Positions 47,859-56,482 of a stretch of 64,000 bases of DNA are shown here, one piece after another. Origin of the DNA: Maribacter sp. (GTDB taxonomy: Bacteria > Bacteroidota > Bacteroidia > Flavobacteriales > Flavobacteriaceae); contig JAHENB010000063.1 in assembly GCA_024643345.1 (NCBI GenBank), positions 261,013 through 325,012 of the forward strand. Reading direction: 5' to 3'. The notes beneath the pieces were generated by a model that had not been told where the DNA came from, searched no databases, and saw nothing but the letters and a program-made list of their open reading frames with translations. Made by a program: the position numbers and the translations under genes. Positions within the stretch are counted from its first letter, which is position 1. Each line of letters starts with the position of its first letter.

Positions 47859-49376
47859 TCAAGGAGATATCGATACGGTCGCCGAATCCCCTTCCTTCAA
47901 TGTAAGGGTAAGATATGAATAAGGTTGTCGGCCAGTGCCCACTTTCTTGCAAGCGGTTTTGCGGCCATCGATATATAAATAGGAATGGATTCCAGGTATT
48001 TTGGCCGTCCAATTGATGCTGCCGCCGCTTTCATTGATGGCTGTGGTTTTGGACCTTCCAAAATGCTTCACGCCAATCTGGTTTGACAATAGGGGAATGT
48101 GCTTCATTTCTGCCCATGCGGCCCCGTCGGACATCCGGGATACCGTTGAAAACGTGTTAGATGGCGCATCAACATTGATGCCCATCAAACCCCGTGTTAT
48201 ATGCTCTATAACGGTAAAGGAATTCTCAGGGTAGTCGCGTCTTTGGTTTTCGGGGCTACAGAGATCAATGATCATTTGATCGGCGATTTTGGATTTCCCG
48301 TTCTCATAAAAAATTATGGGCAGGTAAGATTTTAATTCAACGATCAACCGGTTGAAATTGGCTTCATAGTCTTCAACGATCTTCATTATTTTGGCATCAT
48401 CCGAAATGGCATCGAAATAGAACAGATAATGCAGAAAGGCCTGCTGTTCGCCGACCCAAAAATAGTCATAGGTCCCATCGGCATAGGCTATGGAACGATA
48501 TTCCCGCTTTTCCGGATCCCACCAAAATGAATCCAAGAATTCTTGCGCCCGTTGCGCTTTCTCAGTGTATGTTTTCGATTCAAGCAATTTGCCATTGAGC
48601 TTCAATAGCTCTGCATAGGCTTTGTATGCGGCAATCATGGAAGCGGGCAAATCGATGCCGAGCCTCGTTTCGCCCCTGCCCCCTTCATTATAGGTAGGAA
48701 TGCCCCGATTGGTGCCGAACCGGCTGTTGTCAGGGGTGTCCTTTAGGTGCATGGAACGATTTCTCACTAATATTTTATCCTTCTCCAAATCCCAATGGTC
48801 TACATATTCATTAAGACTCAGATGATAAAAGGCATTCAGATCACGGTTCTTCAGGTAATCTTCATTTCCAGTCCATTGGTAAAGGCGATAGGCACTTTGG
48901 ACGACATCAAAATTGGCTGGCAGATTGTACCAAAAGTCATCATCATTTTCATAATCGACAGGAGCAGGTTTATTGTATCGGTTGATTTCCCAATAGGTGC
49001 AATAGTCTTTTTCCCTGTTGATATTTTGGGCAAATTTAAGGAACATATTATAGTTATGTTTTCCCAGTCCCAAGATCTCCGCCCCAATAGCCTGATGGGA
49101 AACATCCCTCATACAGAAGGCCTCGCGATCGGGAAGTGCGGCCTCATACCAATACCCAACGGGGTCGGAGTCGTCATGGGCGTATGACAAGGCCTTATCT
49201 TTTGCCCAATAGAAAGCCTCCGTCAGTTTTTGGTTCGACGAATCGAAATCCAAATCTCCCGATTCCCTTTGGGATGCTTTTTTAGGATCAGGGCCACAAG
49301 CTTGTACGCCTATCACGAATAGAATGAAGAGGAGGGTTTTAAAAGTCTTGATTTGAGTGCCCTTCATTTTTTCCAA
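47859..49376 (-). CDS. Putative (alpha/alpha)6-barrel glycosidase lipoprotein
   Basis: Lipoprotein of 505 aa (FVIGVQAC lipobox near residue 27). The body looks like a six-hairpin glycosidase: evenly spaced helices with aromatic and acidic residues, a PDREAFCMRDVSHQ segment near residue 79 that recalls the RDxxxQ motif of several such families, and YNEGGRGETRLGIDL in mid-sequence. A small beta domain closes the protein (NESGGSINWTAKIPG, HSYLYIDGRK). I could not assign a GH family. The start region borders the repeat element at 49381-49524. Confidence 0.6.
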   Translation of the reverse strand: MEKMKGTQIKTFKTLLFILFVIGVQACGPDPKKASQRESGDLDFDSSNQKLTEAFYWAKDKALSYAHDDSDPVGYWYEAALPDREAFCMRDVSHQAIGAEILGLGKHNYNMFLKFAQNINREKDYCTYWEINRYNKPAPVDYENDDDFWYNLPANFDVVQSAYRLYQWTGNEDYLKNRDLNAFYHLSLNEYVDHWDLEKDKILVRNRSMHLKDTPDNSRFGTNRGIPTYNEGGRGETRLGIDLPASMIAAYKAYAELLKLNGKLLESKTYTEKAQRAQEFLDSFWWDPEKREYRSIAYADGTYDYFWVGEQQAFLHYLFYFDAISDDAKIMKIVEDYEANFNRLIVELKSYLPIIFYENGKSKIADQMIIDLCSPENQRRDYPENSFTVIEHITRGLMGINVDAPSNTFSTVSRMSDGAAWAEMKHIPLLSNQIGVKHFGRSKTTAINESGGSINWTAKIPGIHSYLYIDGRKTACKKVGTGRQPYSYLTLTLKEGDSATVSISP

Positions 49377-49380
49377 TTGC

Positions 49381-49524
49381 CGCTAACGGTTCGTCTTGGA
49401 ATTCGTATTTGAAAATCACATGGGATTTTCGGTTCCATACCAAGCTTTATAAAAATAGGCATTTTCTAGTAAGGGAAAAGGACATTTATGAGCAATTATT
49501 GGTGTTGTCGTGAACCGTTTTAGT
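49381..49524. repeat. Inverted-box intergenic element (cassette-like), long form
   Basis: Left box CGCTAACGGTTCG (49381-49393) and right box GAACCGTTTTAG (49512-49523) are inverted copies apart from a 2-base bulge. The interior (for example CCTATTTTTATAA and ACCGAAAATCCCA on the minus strand) recurs in the element at 63324-63455. The left box is 5 nt from the start codon of the glycosidase lipoprotein and the right box contains the stop codon of the membrane protein gene. Confidence 0.75.
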
Positions 49525-49993
49525 GTAATCCAACTGTTATAATTGATGCGATAAAACTAGCACCAATCCCAAGGGGAACGGCTTTTAAAAATCCTAAAAG
49601 GTGCGGTTTAAAGGATGTGTAATAATTGGTATCGGGTAGTTTTAAAAATTTCGGATGCCATTTTACAACTATCAAATAGTCCAGAATAAGAAGATCATAT
49701 AGGTTTAGGACAAAGAAAATTCCAAATGAATTGGTCCATAATAATAATAATCCCGGGGATTCTGCAGCGGATACAATATAGTATAAGTTACCAACGTACA
49801 TTAATCCAAACAAAAAAGAAACAAAAAGTGTTGCACCAAAGGCCGTTTTCATATTTAGTTTCTTTTTAAAGTTACCTTCTTCATCTCTCATTTCTGACGC
49901 AATACCGGTAAAGGCCATAAAAAGGACAAAGAAGGTAAAAGCTAAACATCCCATTCCTCCGATCTTGATAACATTTACTATCAAATCATCCAT
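49520..49993 (-). CDS. Unknown four-helix membrane protein
   Basis: Integral membrane protein of 157 aa with four hydrophobic helices (about residues 11-33, 50-73, 83-107 and 130-155) and charged loops (ASEMRDEEGNFKKKL; KWHPKFLKLPDTNYY). No family was recognised. Its stop codon lies inside a box of the element at 49381-49524 and its start is 18 nt from another AACGGT box. It diverges from an HTH regulator gene, a common pairing for membrane proteins of unknown function. Confidence 0.7.
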   Translation of the reverse strand: MDDLIVNVIKIGGMGCLAFTFFVLFMAFTGIASEMRDEEGNFKKKLNMKTAFGATLFVSFLFGLMYVGNLYYIVSAAESPGLLLLWTNSFGIFFVLNLYDLLILDYLIVVKWHPKFLKLPDTNYYTSFKPHLLGFLKAVPLGIGASFIASIITVGLH

Positions 49994-50004
49994 GTTCTAA
50001 AATT

Positions 50005-50026
50005 GTTGTTAACAACGGTTTAGTAT
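50005..50026. repeat. AACGGT box upstream of the membrane protein gene
   Basis: GTTAACAACGGTTTAG lies at 50008-50023, 12-30 nt upstream of the membrane protein start at 49993. It matches the boxes at 49381 and 53382 over AACGGTT. No inverted partner was identified with confidence. Confidence 0.45.
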
Positions 50027-50059
50027 ATTAAAAATAGCAGATCTAGGATCTAATCAACA

Positions 50060-50383
50060 TTGATATCGGTTGCTTCGGCCCTATTGGCCCTTTCGCGGGT
50101 AATTGGCAAAAGCATTTGCTTCTTATCTTGCCAAAGTTCGGATTCGAATTTGGTATTTGACGAAACTTCCTTTTTCATTTTTTCCACAAGAACTAAAACA
50201 AGGATTAAGGAACTACGAGCAAAAGCCAATTTAACTCAGGTTGATCTTGCTAAAAAGGTTGGTGTTCACAGAGAAACCATTGTTTTTCTTGAGAAAGAAA
50301 AATACAATTCCTCGCTTAAACTGGCTTATGACATATCTAGGGTATTCAATCTGAAAATTGAAGAGGTATTTAATATGGATTAA
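50060..50383 (+). CDS. XRE-family helix-turn-helix regulator with unclear 5' end
   Basis: The last 62 residues form a complete small HTH domain of the YozG/XRE type ([25 protein letters not shown], split; ending KIEEVFNMD). Relatives usually start directly with M-K-N-R-I-K. Here the matching codons read ACT AAA ACA AGG, without ATG, so the frame can only start at a TTG further up (50060 gives 107 aa, with 43 unrelated residues). The 5' end may have been replaced by a repeat-associated rearrangement. It would regulate its own or the divergent membrane protein gene. Confidence 0.55.
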   Translation: MISVASALLALSRVIGKSICFLSCQSSDSNLVFDETSFFIFSTRTKTRIKELRAKANLTQVDLAKKVGVHRETIVFLEKEKYNSSLKLAYDISRVFNLKIEEVFNMD

Positions 50384-50467
50384 TGAAAACGGCAAATCTT
50401 TGCGTTCTAATTTGGGACTGCGGTCAGCATAAACAAGTGTCTTAATGTCGTTCAGTTGGTGTTGTAT

Positions 50468-51877
50468 TTAGTTTTGGTCATTCAATGATTTCAATATTGC
50501 ATGAATTTCTTTTATATCGTATACTTTTCCACCTTTGATAAGTTTCGCGAGCGTTTTAGTATTTTCAATGTCATCCAATGGATTTTTACGGAGTACAATA
50601 ATGTCTGCCACTTTTCCCGCGGCAATACTGCCATAGAAGTCGTCAAGTCCAAAAAAATGAGGTCCATTGATGATCGAGGCTTTTAGTGCCTGTTGAGGGG
50701 TGAGTCCGGATTCAACAAGCAGGATCAGCTCTTTTATAAGTGATTCGCCCGGATAGCAATAGGAATTAAAGGCGCCGGAATCAGAGCCGGTCAGAATATT
50801 GATTCCCGCCCGATTCATTTCTGGAATGTATTGTGTTGAAAGTGAAAGTATGTCCTGGTATAGGTTCCGTCTGCCTAGTGCGCGAGCTTTCTTGGCTCCT
50901 TCGACCCTGTTTTGGTAAGTTTTGATAATACCTTCCCCGATATAGGCAAGTAGACTGTCTTTTGAGTGATCTCTTTCTGAAACATCCGAGAGGACCTTTA
51001 CAACCGCATTGGTGGGGGTCACATAAAAACCTTGCGCTCCCAATTCAAGAAACACTTGCCTAGCCAAAATTGGATCATAGGTGCCTAAAATGGTCTCTAT
51101 CATTCCAAATCCGATATTCAAGCGGGTAAGGCTGTCTTGTGCAGGGGAACATGATTTTAAAACATAATACATATGTTCCGAACCGTCCAGGCCCAAACGG
51201 GCAGCTTTTAGAATGTCAGCGGATAATGGCATGTGACCGGTTGTTTTCAGCGAACGCTTTTCCGCTTCCTGAATTATACCGTAGAATGCTTCTTTTGTAA
51301 GACTGCCATCGTACATCTTTACATAATCCACCCCTAACAGATCCAGAGAATCAATTGCTTTTTTTATGTCGTCGTGTGTTTCCACCTTTAAGGACCCTTC
51401 CCATGCGGGGTTGGCACCATCTAATTTTGGCCCTGAGGTATAAATGTTAGGTCCCAATAAGGTCCTTTGTTTAATTTGCTCCTGCCAGCCCATTACGCTT
51501 GCCGTCATATCTCCGCCAGCATCCCTTACCGTTGTGACCCCATACGCAAGAAAAAGCGGCAGTAAGTTTTTGTTTTCGTCAATGAGTGTGTCGCCACCTC
51601 GAAAATGTACATGCATGTCCCATAATCCGGGCATTACATAGTTATTTTCAGCATCCAATTTAATGGTCGATTCAAATTTATTTTCATGGTCCATATTATC
51701 GACCATCCTGATCGTGTCATTCGTTATACCAATCAGCTTTCCCACTGACACTTCACCACTTTTTACATCTACGATCGAAGCATTGACTATTAGGAGATCA
51801 AAATTTTCTTTGGGTCTTGTTTGGCAACAAGCCAAAAGGACAGTTGTTGTAAAGCAGAGCGTTAATTTCTTTATCAT
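50468..51877 (-). CDS. Exported amidohydrolase lipoprotein
   Basis: The 469-aa protein has a hydrophobic leader ending LLACC, a likely lipobox. The amidohydrolase barrel has NYVMPGLWDMHVHFRG (HxH near residue 89), VKMYDGS with a candidate Lys ligand, KTTGHMP, DGSEHMYY and NILTGSDSGAFN, and closes with KVADIIVLRKNPLDD. Substrate unknown; secreted relatives cleave peptides or amides. It is larger than and only distantly like the amidohydrolase at 46448. An ACAACG box lies 16 nt upstream of its start. Confidence 0.85.
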   Translation of the reverse strand: MIKKLTLCFTTTVLLACCQTRPKENFDLLIVNASIVDVKSGEVSVGKLIGITNDTIRMVDNMDHENKFESTIKLDAENNYVMPGLWDMHVHFRGGDTLIDENKNLLPLFLAYGVTTVRDAGGDMTASVMGWQEQIKQRTLLGPNIYTSGPKLDGANPAWEGSLKVETHDDIKKAIDSLDLLGVDYVKMYDGSLTKEAFYGIIQEAEKRSLKTTGHMPLSADILKAARLGLDGSEHMYYVLKSCSPAQDSLTRLNIGFGMIETILGTYDPILARQVFLELGAQGFYVTPTNAVVKVLSDVSERDHSKDSLLAYIGEGIIKTYQNRVEGAKKARALGRRNLYQDILSLSTQYIPEMNRAGINILTGSDSGAFNSYCYPGESLIKELILLVESGLTPQQALKASIINGPHFFGLDDFYGSIAAGKVADIIVLRKNPLDDIENTKTLAKLIKGGKVYDIKEIHAILKSLNDQN

Positions 51878-51892
51878 ATTATTTTTTAATGG

Positions 51893-51904
51893 GGCACAAC
51901 GACC
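51893..51904. repeat. ACAACG box upstream of the second amidohydrolase gene
   Basis: GGCACAACGACC sits 16-27 nt upstream of the start at 51877 and resembles the box at 54936 (GCACAACGGC). A possible partner, CTTGTGCAAC, lies about 50 nt further on. The remaining gap to 52052 shows nothing else recognisable. Confidence 0.35.
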
Positions 51905-52052
51905 CGCGTATAAGTCGTCTTGGGCTTTCGCTGCTACACCTTGTGCAACATGGCCGAAACGAATTATAAAAACTAAATTTCAAATCAACCCTTTACCACA
52001 AGCTGCCATGATCGCTTTGTTGGCAGCAGTACGGTACCAGTCATGCACCCAA

Positions 52053-53312
52053 CTAGGAACCAAATCTTTGAGCATTCAGAAAATCTATGGGCATATGGGT
52101 TGATCCATTAATCGCAAGATCGGCCATGACCTCACCTATCACACTGGCGAACTTAAAGCCATGACCACTGAAGCCAGTAGCAATGATAACATCCTTATCA
52201 AAGCCCGGCAAGTAATCGAGAATGAAATTTTGATCCGGAGAATTGGTATAAAGGCAAGTTTTCATTACCAATGTATTTTCATATCCATCGGGCATAAACT
52301 GGTTTAAAAATTGAATCAGTACATTTTCGTCCGATTCTTTTGTGTTTCTGTTTACGGCATCGGGATCCGTAATTTCCCCTCCGGGATAGTGCAAGGCGAG
52401 TTTCAGTCCCAAGGGCCCGCCAAAATTTCCTACCGGAAGAATCGGGAATCCATAAAAATCGTATTCGTTATTTTCTAAAATCCAACATGGGAATTTTCCA
52501 AGGATAAAATTGTCCCACTTTTTTGGTTTTACCCAGGCCAGTGCCTGTCTTGTTATTTTTAATTTGGGAGCAAGCCCGGGGATCATTTTCCCGGCCCATG
52601 GTCCTGCCGTGATCACCAATTTATTTGCCTGATAGGTGCCTCGGTTCGTTTTTACGGTAACAGTACCGTTTTCACGCTTCCATTCAAGCACCTTCTCTTT
52701 TGTACGGATCACCGCGCCTTTTAATATTGCCTGCTGAACGAACAAAAGAATACTTCGCTCTGGCGTGAGCAATCCTGCGTCTGGTTCTTCCAATCTCTGA
52801 AATTCCGAGGGAAGCTTAAATTGTGGATATTTATGGTTGCATTCTTCAGAGGTCAACGTATTCACTTCGATATTATACTTGGAAGAGGATTGTTTGACAG
52901 TTGCTAAAAATGGATCATTGGCAGCTCCAAAATACACGATTCCAGTCTTGTAATATACTTGCGAGCCGGTTTCAGATTCCAATGTCTTCCAGTTTTCATA
53001 AGCCCTTTCCAACAAGGGCACATAGTCTGAAGTTTCTCCATACGCTTTTCTTATGAGGCGACTTTGGCCTGAATGCGAACCTTGTTCATGTGGAATATCA
53101 AATTGTTCCAAGCCAAGAACTTTGTATCCCTTTTTAGAGAGGTGATAACAAGTAGAGGAACCCATACTGCCCACACCAAGCACAATTACGTCATAATGGG
53201 TCTGATCTGCCGTGCTTTCAATTTCTTTGTTTATGTCGGCATATAATTTTGAATACGACAAGGAAGCGGCCGTTGCTCCTGCGGTCCTTATAATAAAATC
53301 TCTACGTTTCAT
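52053..53312 (-). CDS. Exported sarcosine / N-methyltryptophan oxidase-like flavoprotein
   Basis: FAD-dependent oxidase of 419 aa in the DAO fold, closest to monomeric sarcosine oxidase and N-methyl-L-tryptophan oxidase. An N-terminal twin-arginine signal (MKRRDFIIRTAGATAAS) implies folded export, unusual for a family that is normally cytoplasmic. The FAD motif VLGVGSMGSSTCYHLSKKG (about residues 45-63) is followed by GLEQFDIPHEQGSHSGQSR (split), typical of this subgroup, and the C-terminal YTNSPDQNFILDYLPG and GFSGHGFKFA are conserved. The reaction would release hydrogen peroxide in the periplasm. Confidence 0.87.
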   Translation of the reverse strand: MKRRDFIIRTAGATAASLSYSKLYADINKEIESTADQTHYDVIVLGVGSMGSSTCYHLSKKGYKVLGLEQFDIPHEQGSHSGQSRLIRKAYGETSDYVPLLERAYENWKTLESETGSQVYYKTGIVYFGAANDPFLATVKQSSSKYNIEVNTLTSEECNHKYPQFKLPSEFQRLEEPDAGLLTPERSILLFVQQAILKGAVIRTKEKVLEWKRENGTVTVKTNRGTYQANKLVITAGPWAGKMIPGLAPKLKITRQALAWVKPKKWDNFILGKFPCWILENNEYDFYGFPILPVGNFGGPLGLKLALHYPGGEITDPDAVNRNTKESDENVLIQFLNQFMPDGYENTLVMKTCLYTNSPDQNFILDYLPGFDKDVIIATGFSGHGFKFASVIGEVMADLAINGSTHMPIDFLNAQRFGS

Positions 53313-53381
53313 AATTATTTATCGTTTAGGCCCTCAAGCACTTTATTCTATTCCGTTCCTGAATAATGCGACGGCATTGCT

Positions 53382-53395
53382 GCCAACGGTTCGTT
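53382..53395. repeat. AACGGT box upstream of the exported oxidase gene
   Basis: GCCAACGGTTCGTT lies 70 nt upstream of the oxidase start. Its core AACGGTTCG is identical to the left box at 49381. No convincing partner was found within the gap. Confidence 0.4.
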
Positions 53396-53453
53396 TAGGT
53401 ATGCTTGCTGGATACCCCTGTATTGTTTTTTCGCCTGGAATAAAGATAATTGA

Positions 53454-53691
53454 TTACAGTAATTTCATGCTTGAAATTTCGCCTTCAATGTAATGACACA
53501 ATTTGTTGGCCATGGGCCGTGACCGGCTCCAATTTTCAGTCAGATACTGTTTTGATTCCTCCATGGATAACGCATATGGACTTGAAGGTGTTCAACATGG
53601 TTTCATACTTTTCAATATTCTTCTTGAGTAAATTAATATTTAATTTACGGTCTTGACTGTAAATTTTCAATTCATAATCTATTTCGTCCAT
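53454..53691 (-). pseudogene. Two overlapping short frames, possible frameshifted small gene
   Basis: Within the 576-nt gap 53313-53888, a 51-codon frame (53691 to 53536; MDEIDYELKIYSQD start, helical and charged) overlaps a 36-codon frame in another phase (53564 to 53454; MEESKQYLTENWSRS start). Joined by one frameshift they would give about 80 aa of plausible protein. No family was recognised, and chance is possible. A plus-strand frame from 53738 has a low-complexity tail and overlaps the next gene, so it is not counted. Confidence 0.3.
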
Positions 53692-53888
53692 CCTTGAAAA
53701 TTTTTAAAGCCGTGTTGCGTTCACTATTATTTCAGCATTGGAGTATTCAAAATTCATTAAAATGGAAAAGCGCTCAACATTTTTAAGAATACAAGCTGAT
53801 AATGAACCTAAAAATAATTCGGTTGGATTTGCCAAAATATCATCTGATTCAGGCGTAATTCCAAAAAGAATTTTGGATTGCTTGATTT

Positions 53889-54908
53889 TTATTTGCTTTT
53901 TTTTAATTGAAATTTTTGAACCTTGTTTCCTAAAATATCCCCAACATAAATGCTCCCATCATCATCAACAATGATATCGTGATATCTAGAAATCGGACCA
54001 TTATACAATCCTGTTCTGCCGAATTGAATTTGCGGATTCATATCTAGATTAAAGCGAAAAATATCAGAGCCTTTTACAATAGTATCATTTATGGTCATAT
54101 AATCTATTGCGAACAGATGGTCCTTATTTTGGTCTATAACCAAAGAATATAATTGTTCTGTTATTTTATTCTGCCAGACCGCAATGAAATTTCCTTCGGC
54201 ATCAAATTTTTGAATTCTATTGTTTTCACGGTCAGCAACGTAAACATTTCCGTTTTTATCTAAATCAATTCCGTGGGGTATATTGAATTCTCCTTCCGCG
54301 TCACCATATTTGCCCCATTCAAATAAATATGTTCCATTTTTTGAAAATTTAATTACTCTACTATTGCCATAGCCGTCACTTACATAAAATGAACCATTGT
54401 CTGTAACGGCCACATCTGTTGGAAGATTGAAATGTTCAGGATCATTGCCAGGTACTTTCGGTTCACCTAAAGTTAATAGTAGATTTCCTTCTGGACTGAA
54501 TTTAAAAATTTGATGTAGCGCAACATCTGTAACCCAAATATTATTTTCCTTGTCTACCTCCAAACCGTGTGGCATTATAAATAGATCTGCTCCCCAACTT
54601 TTTAAGACTTCGCCTGTTTGTTTATCAAGAATAAGAATGGTCGGCTCTTGAATTTTATCTTCTGGCATTGGTTCTTGCCAAACGCTACTTGCTCTATGGA
54701 AAACCATGATATTATTTTCAGAATCAATTCCCAGTCCAGTTGGGTTTCCTAATACAAGGTCTTCGGGCAATTTGGGCCAATCTTGTACTAATACATAAGA
54801 ATCTGGATTTTCGGATTCTTTTTTTATTTCCTTTTTTTCTAAGTTTCCACACCCTATTAACATGAGTGCTGAAAGAAAGTAAAAAATGATTGTTTTTATA
54901 ATTTTCAT
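53889..54908 (-). CDS. NHL-repeat beta-propeller lipoprotein
   Basis: Lipoprotein of 339 aa (lipobox LMLIGC). The mature part is a six-bladed NHL propeller like that of peptidyl-alpha-hydroxyglycine alpha-amidating lyase. Repeats of the form GIDSENNIMV, GLEVDKENNIWVTD, PTDVAVTDNGSFYVSDGYGNSRV, HGIDLDKNGNVYVADRENNRIQKF (split) and DIIVDDDGSIYVGD are evenly spaced. These propellers bind or, in some cases, process small ligands or peptides; the role here is unknown. Base composition is more A+T-rich than genes left of 49 kb. Confidence 0.85.
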   Translation of the reverse strand: MKIIKTIIFYFLSALMLIGCGNLEKKEIKKESENPDSYVLVQDWPKLPEDLVLGNPTGLGIDSENNIMVFHRASSVWQEPMPEDKIQEPTILILDKQTGEVLKSWGADLFIMPHGLEVDKENNIWVTDVALHQIFKFSPEGNLLLTLGEPKVPGNDPEHFNLPTDVAVTDNGSFYVSDGYGNSRVIKFSKNGTYLFEWGKYGDAEGEFNIPHGIDLDKNGNVYVADRENNRIQKFDAEGNFIAVWQNKITEQLYSLVIDQNKDHLFAIDYMTINDTIVKGSDIFRFNLDMNPQIQFGRTGLYNGPISRYHDIIVDDDGSIYVGDILGNKVQKFQLKKSK

Positions 54909-54935
54909 CTATTTTATCAGTTCATTTATAATTTC

Positions 54936-54995
54936 GCACAACGGCAACTAACTATGGTTAAGCTAAATTCGGCAATTTTTAACACCTTGTTAGCT
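54936..54995. repeat. Inverted-box intergenic element (cassette-like), short form
   Basis: Box GCACAACGGC at 54936-54945 and inverted partner CCTTGTTAGCT at 54985-54995 enclose about 40 nt containing AACTATGGTTAAGCTAAATT. The size (60 nt), two imperfect inverted boxes and a single-base asymmetry (ACAACGG against ACAAGG) resemble an integron attC site. The TAA stop codon of the thioesterase gene is within the partner box; the other box lies 28 nt from the NHL gene start. Confidence 0.7.
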
Positions 54996-55532
54996 ATAAT
55001 TTTTGTGATTTGCATTATGTATAATTTCTTTATCTTCTTTAAAAATATTTAAAACCCATACTGGTGGATCTATTTTTTCGGTTGCACCAACTTCTTTCAT
55101 AATGTCGGTTAGCGCAGTGGGAATATCTCTTTTCCAGATAAGGGCTCGGGTAATTCCGATGGCTTTAACCTCATTTCCCTGTTCAAAATAATGTACATTA
55201 TAGATCCACTTATCATCCATTCCAACACTTTCAAGTGTCACAACAAATTTTGACCAAATTTTCAAAGGTTTTCTATAGATGATCTTTTGTGAACCTAAGG
55301 TTGGTGCGAGTCCTCTTTTTATAATAGCTTTAAATAGTTTTGATCTTGCGATTAATTCCCATCGAACAAAGTCCATATAAATGGGATACTTTGCAGCCGT
55401 CATTACCCGTAGCCCATCACAATCAAAAGGACCAACTCTAAAAGTTCTGCTTATCTTCTGATCATAATTCACTTCACTTTGAAAATTTCTAAGAACTAAT
55501 ATTTTTAAAATGGTATACCAGTAATATATCAT
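54990..55532 (-). CDS. Hotdog-fold acyl-CoA thioesterase-like protein (THEM6/4HBT type)
   Basis: The 180-aa protein has a hydrophobic start (MIYYWYTILKILVL) and a single hotdog domain. The pattern FRVGPFDCDGLRVMTAAKYPIYMDFVRWELIARS (split) resembles the D-x-D-x-N/R-xH-x-NxxY signature of the THEM6/4HBT_2 group, with the catalytic position occupied by Asp. YRKPLKIWSKFVVTLE and VKAIGITRALIWK are strand signatures of the family. Substrate unknown. Its stop codon is part of the repeat box at 54985-54995. The gap upstream (55533-55696) is unremarkable. Confidence 0.8.
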   Translation of the reverse strand: MIYYWYTILKILVLRNFQSEVNYDQKISRTFRVGPFDCDGLRVMTAAKYPIYMDFVRWELIARSKLFKAIIKRGLAPTLGSQKIIYRKPLKIWSKFVVTLESVGMDDKWIYNVHYFEQGNEVKAIGITRALIWKRDIPTALTDIMKEVGATEKIDPPVWVLNIFKEDKEIIHNANHKNYS

Positions 55533-55696
55533 GCTTCTTAATCTTGTAAGTGCCTTTATTGAAACCTAATCATAGTGCGTTTACAAACAAAGACAATGTG
55601 ACATTTTTGTATATGGGCGAAAAGACCATTTTAGGCCAATCCTGCAAAATGCTATCGGCCAAAAGATCGCTGGAATACTTTTTTATAATGGCCTAT

Positions 55697-56470
55697 TTAT
55701 TTGTAGGGAATTGTTTTAAGAATATGTGCTATAGCACCTAATCTGGCGTTGAATTTTTTATCGGCATCAATTATTACCCATGGTGCATGGGCCGTGTTCG
55801 TTTGCTGGAACATTTTTTCCTTGTAGACGCTGTAAGCATCCCATAGGTCTTGGGCTTTTTCATCAACCGGTGTCATCTTCCAATGCTTTAAAGGGTCTTT
55901 TTTTATTTCTTTAAAGCGTTTTGCCTGTTCCTTTTTGGTAATGGAGAAATAAAATTTGATAAGGTGTATGTCTGACTGAATAAGCATTTTTTCAAATTCG
56001 TTTACGTTCGACATGAAAATCGTATACTCATGGGCTGTACAAAAATTGTTTACCGGCTCTACAACCGCCCGGTTGTACCAACTCCTATCAAAAAAGACAA
56101 TTTCCCCGGGTTTGGGCAAATGGTTGATGTAACGTTGGAAGAACCATTGTTTTCTTTCGTCATCCGTTGGAATGTTTAATGCAATAATCCTATAATGCCT
56201 TGGATTTATGTACTCGGTAATTCTACGTATTGCACCTCCCTTACCCGCTGCATCCCGGCCCTCGAAAAGAATGACTACTTTTTTGTCGTTCTTTATTACC
56301 CAGTTTTGGAGCTTTATCAATTCTTCTTGTTTCACCCCTAGTTCAGTACTATATTTTACCTCTTCCAAAGATTTAGCAAGGTTGACCTTCTTGTTTCTCA
56401 AAAGAGCGTGCAAACCTACTTTTGAGTTCAGTAAGACAACTTCTTTTTCGGTAAGTTTTATTTTGCTCAT
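55697..56470 (-). CDS. ppk2: Polyphosphate kinase 2 family protein (first of a tandem pair)
   Basis: Transfers phosphate between polyphosphate and nucleotides in the cytoplasm. The 257-aa protein has the PPK2 Walker A EGRDAAGKGG (residues 70-79), the lid region with RHYRIIALNIPTDDERKQWFFQRY (split) and Walker B with FFDRSWYNRAVVEPV near residue 128. This is the one-domain PPK2 architecture. The gene follows another PPK2 gene after 12 nt. Whether ADP or GDP is used cannot be read from the sequence. Confidence 0.93.
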   Translation of the reverse strand: MSKIKLTEKEVVLLNSKVGLHALLRNKKVNLAKSLEEVKYSTELGVKQEELIKLQNWVIKNDKKVVILFEGRDAAGKGGAIRRITEYINPRHYRIIALNIPTDDERKQWFFQRYINHLPKPGEIVFFDRSWYNRAVVEPVNNFCTAHEYTIFMSNVNEFEKMLIQSDIHLIKFYFSITKKEQAKRFKEIKKDPLKHWKMTPVDEKAQDLWDAYSVYKEKMFQQTNTAHAPWVIIDADKKFNARLGAIAHILKTIPYK

Positions 56471-56482
56471 AACTTATTCGAA

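Noticed and set aside
51663-52103. Plus-strand frame whose end seemed faintly transposase-like
   Set aside because: Most of it is antisense to the second amidohydrolase gene, and the resemblance was too weak to name a family.
53738-53974. Plus-strand 78-codon frame before and overlapping the NHL gene
   Set aside because: Its second half is antisense to the NHL gene end and has a low-complexity tail (HHHQQ). No supporting feature.
55550-55741. Plus-strand 63-codon frame between the thioesterase and PPK2 genes
   Set aside because: Runs into the PPK2 gene in antisense and shows no protein-like features.
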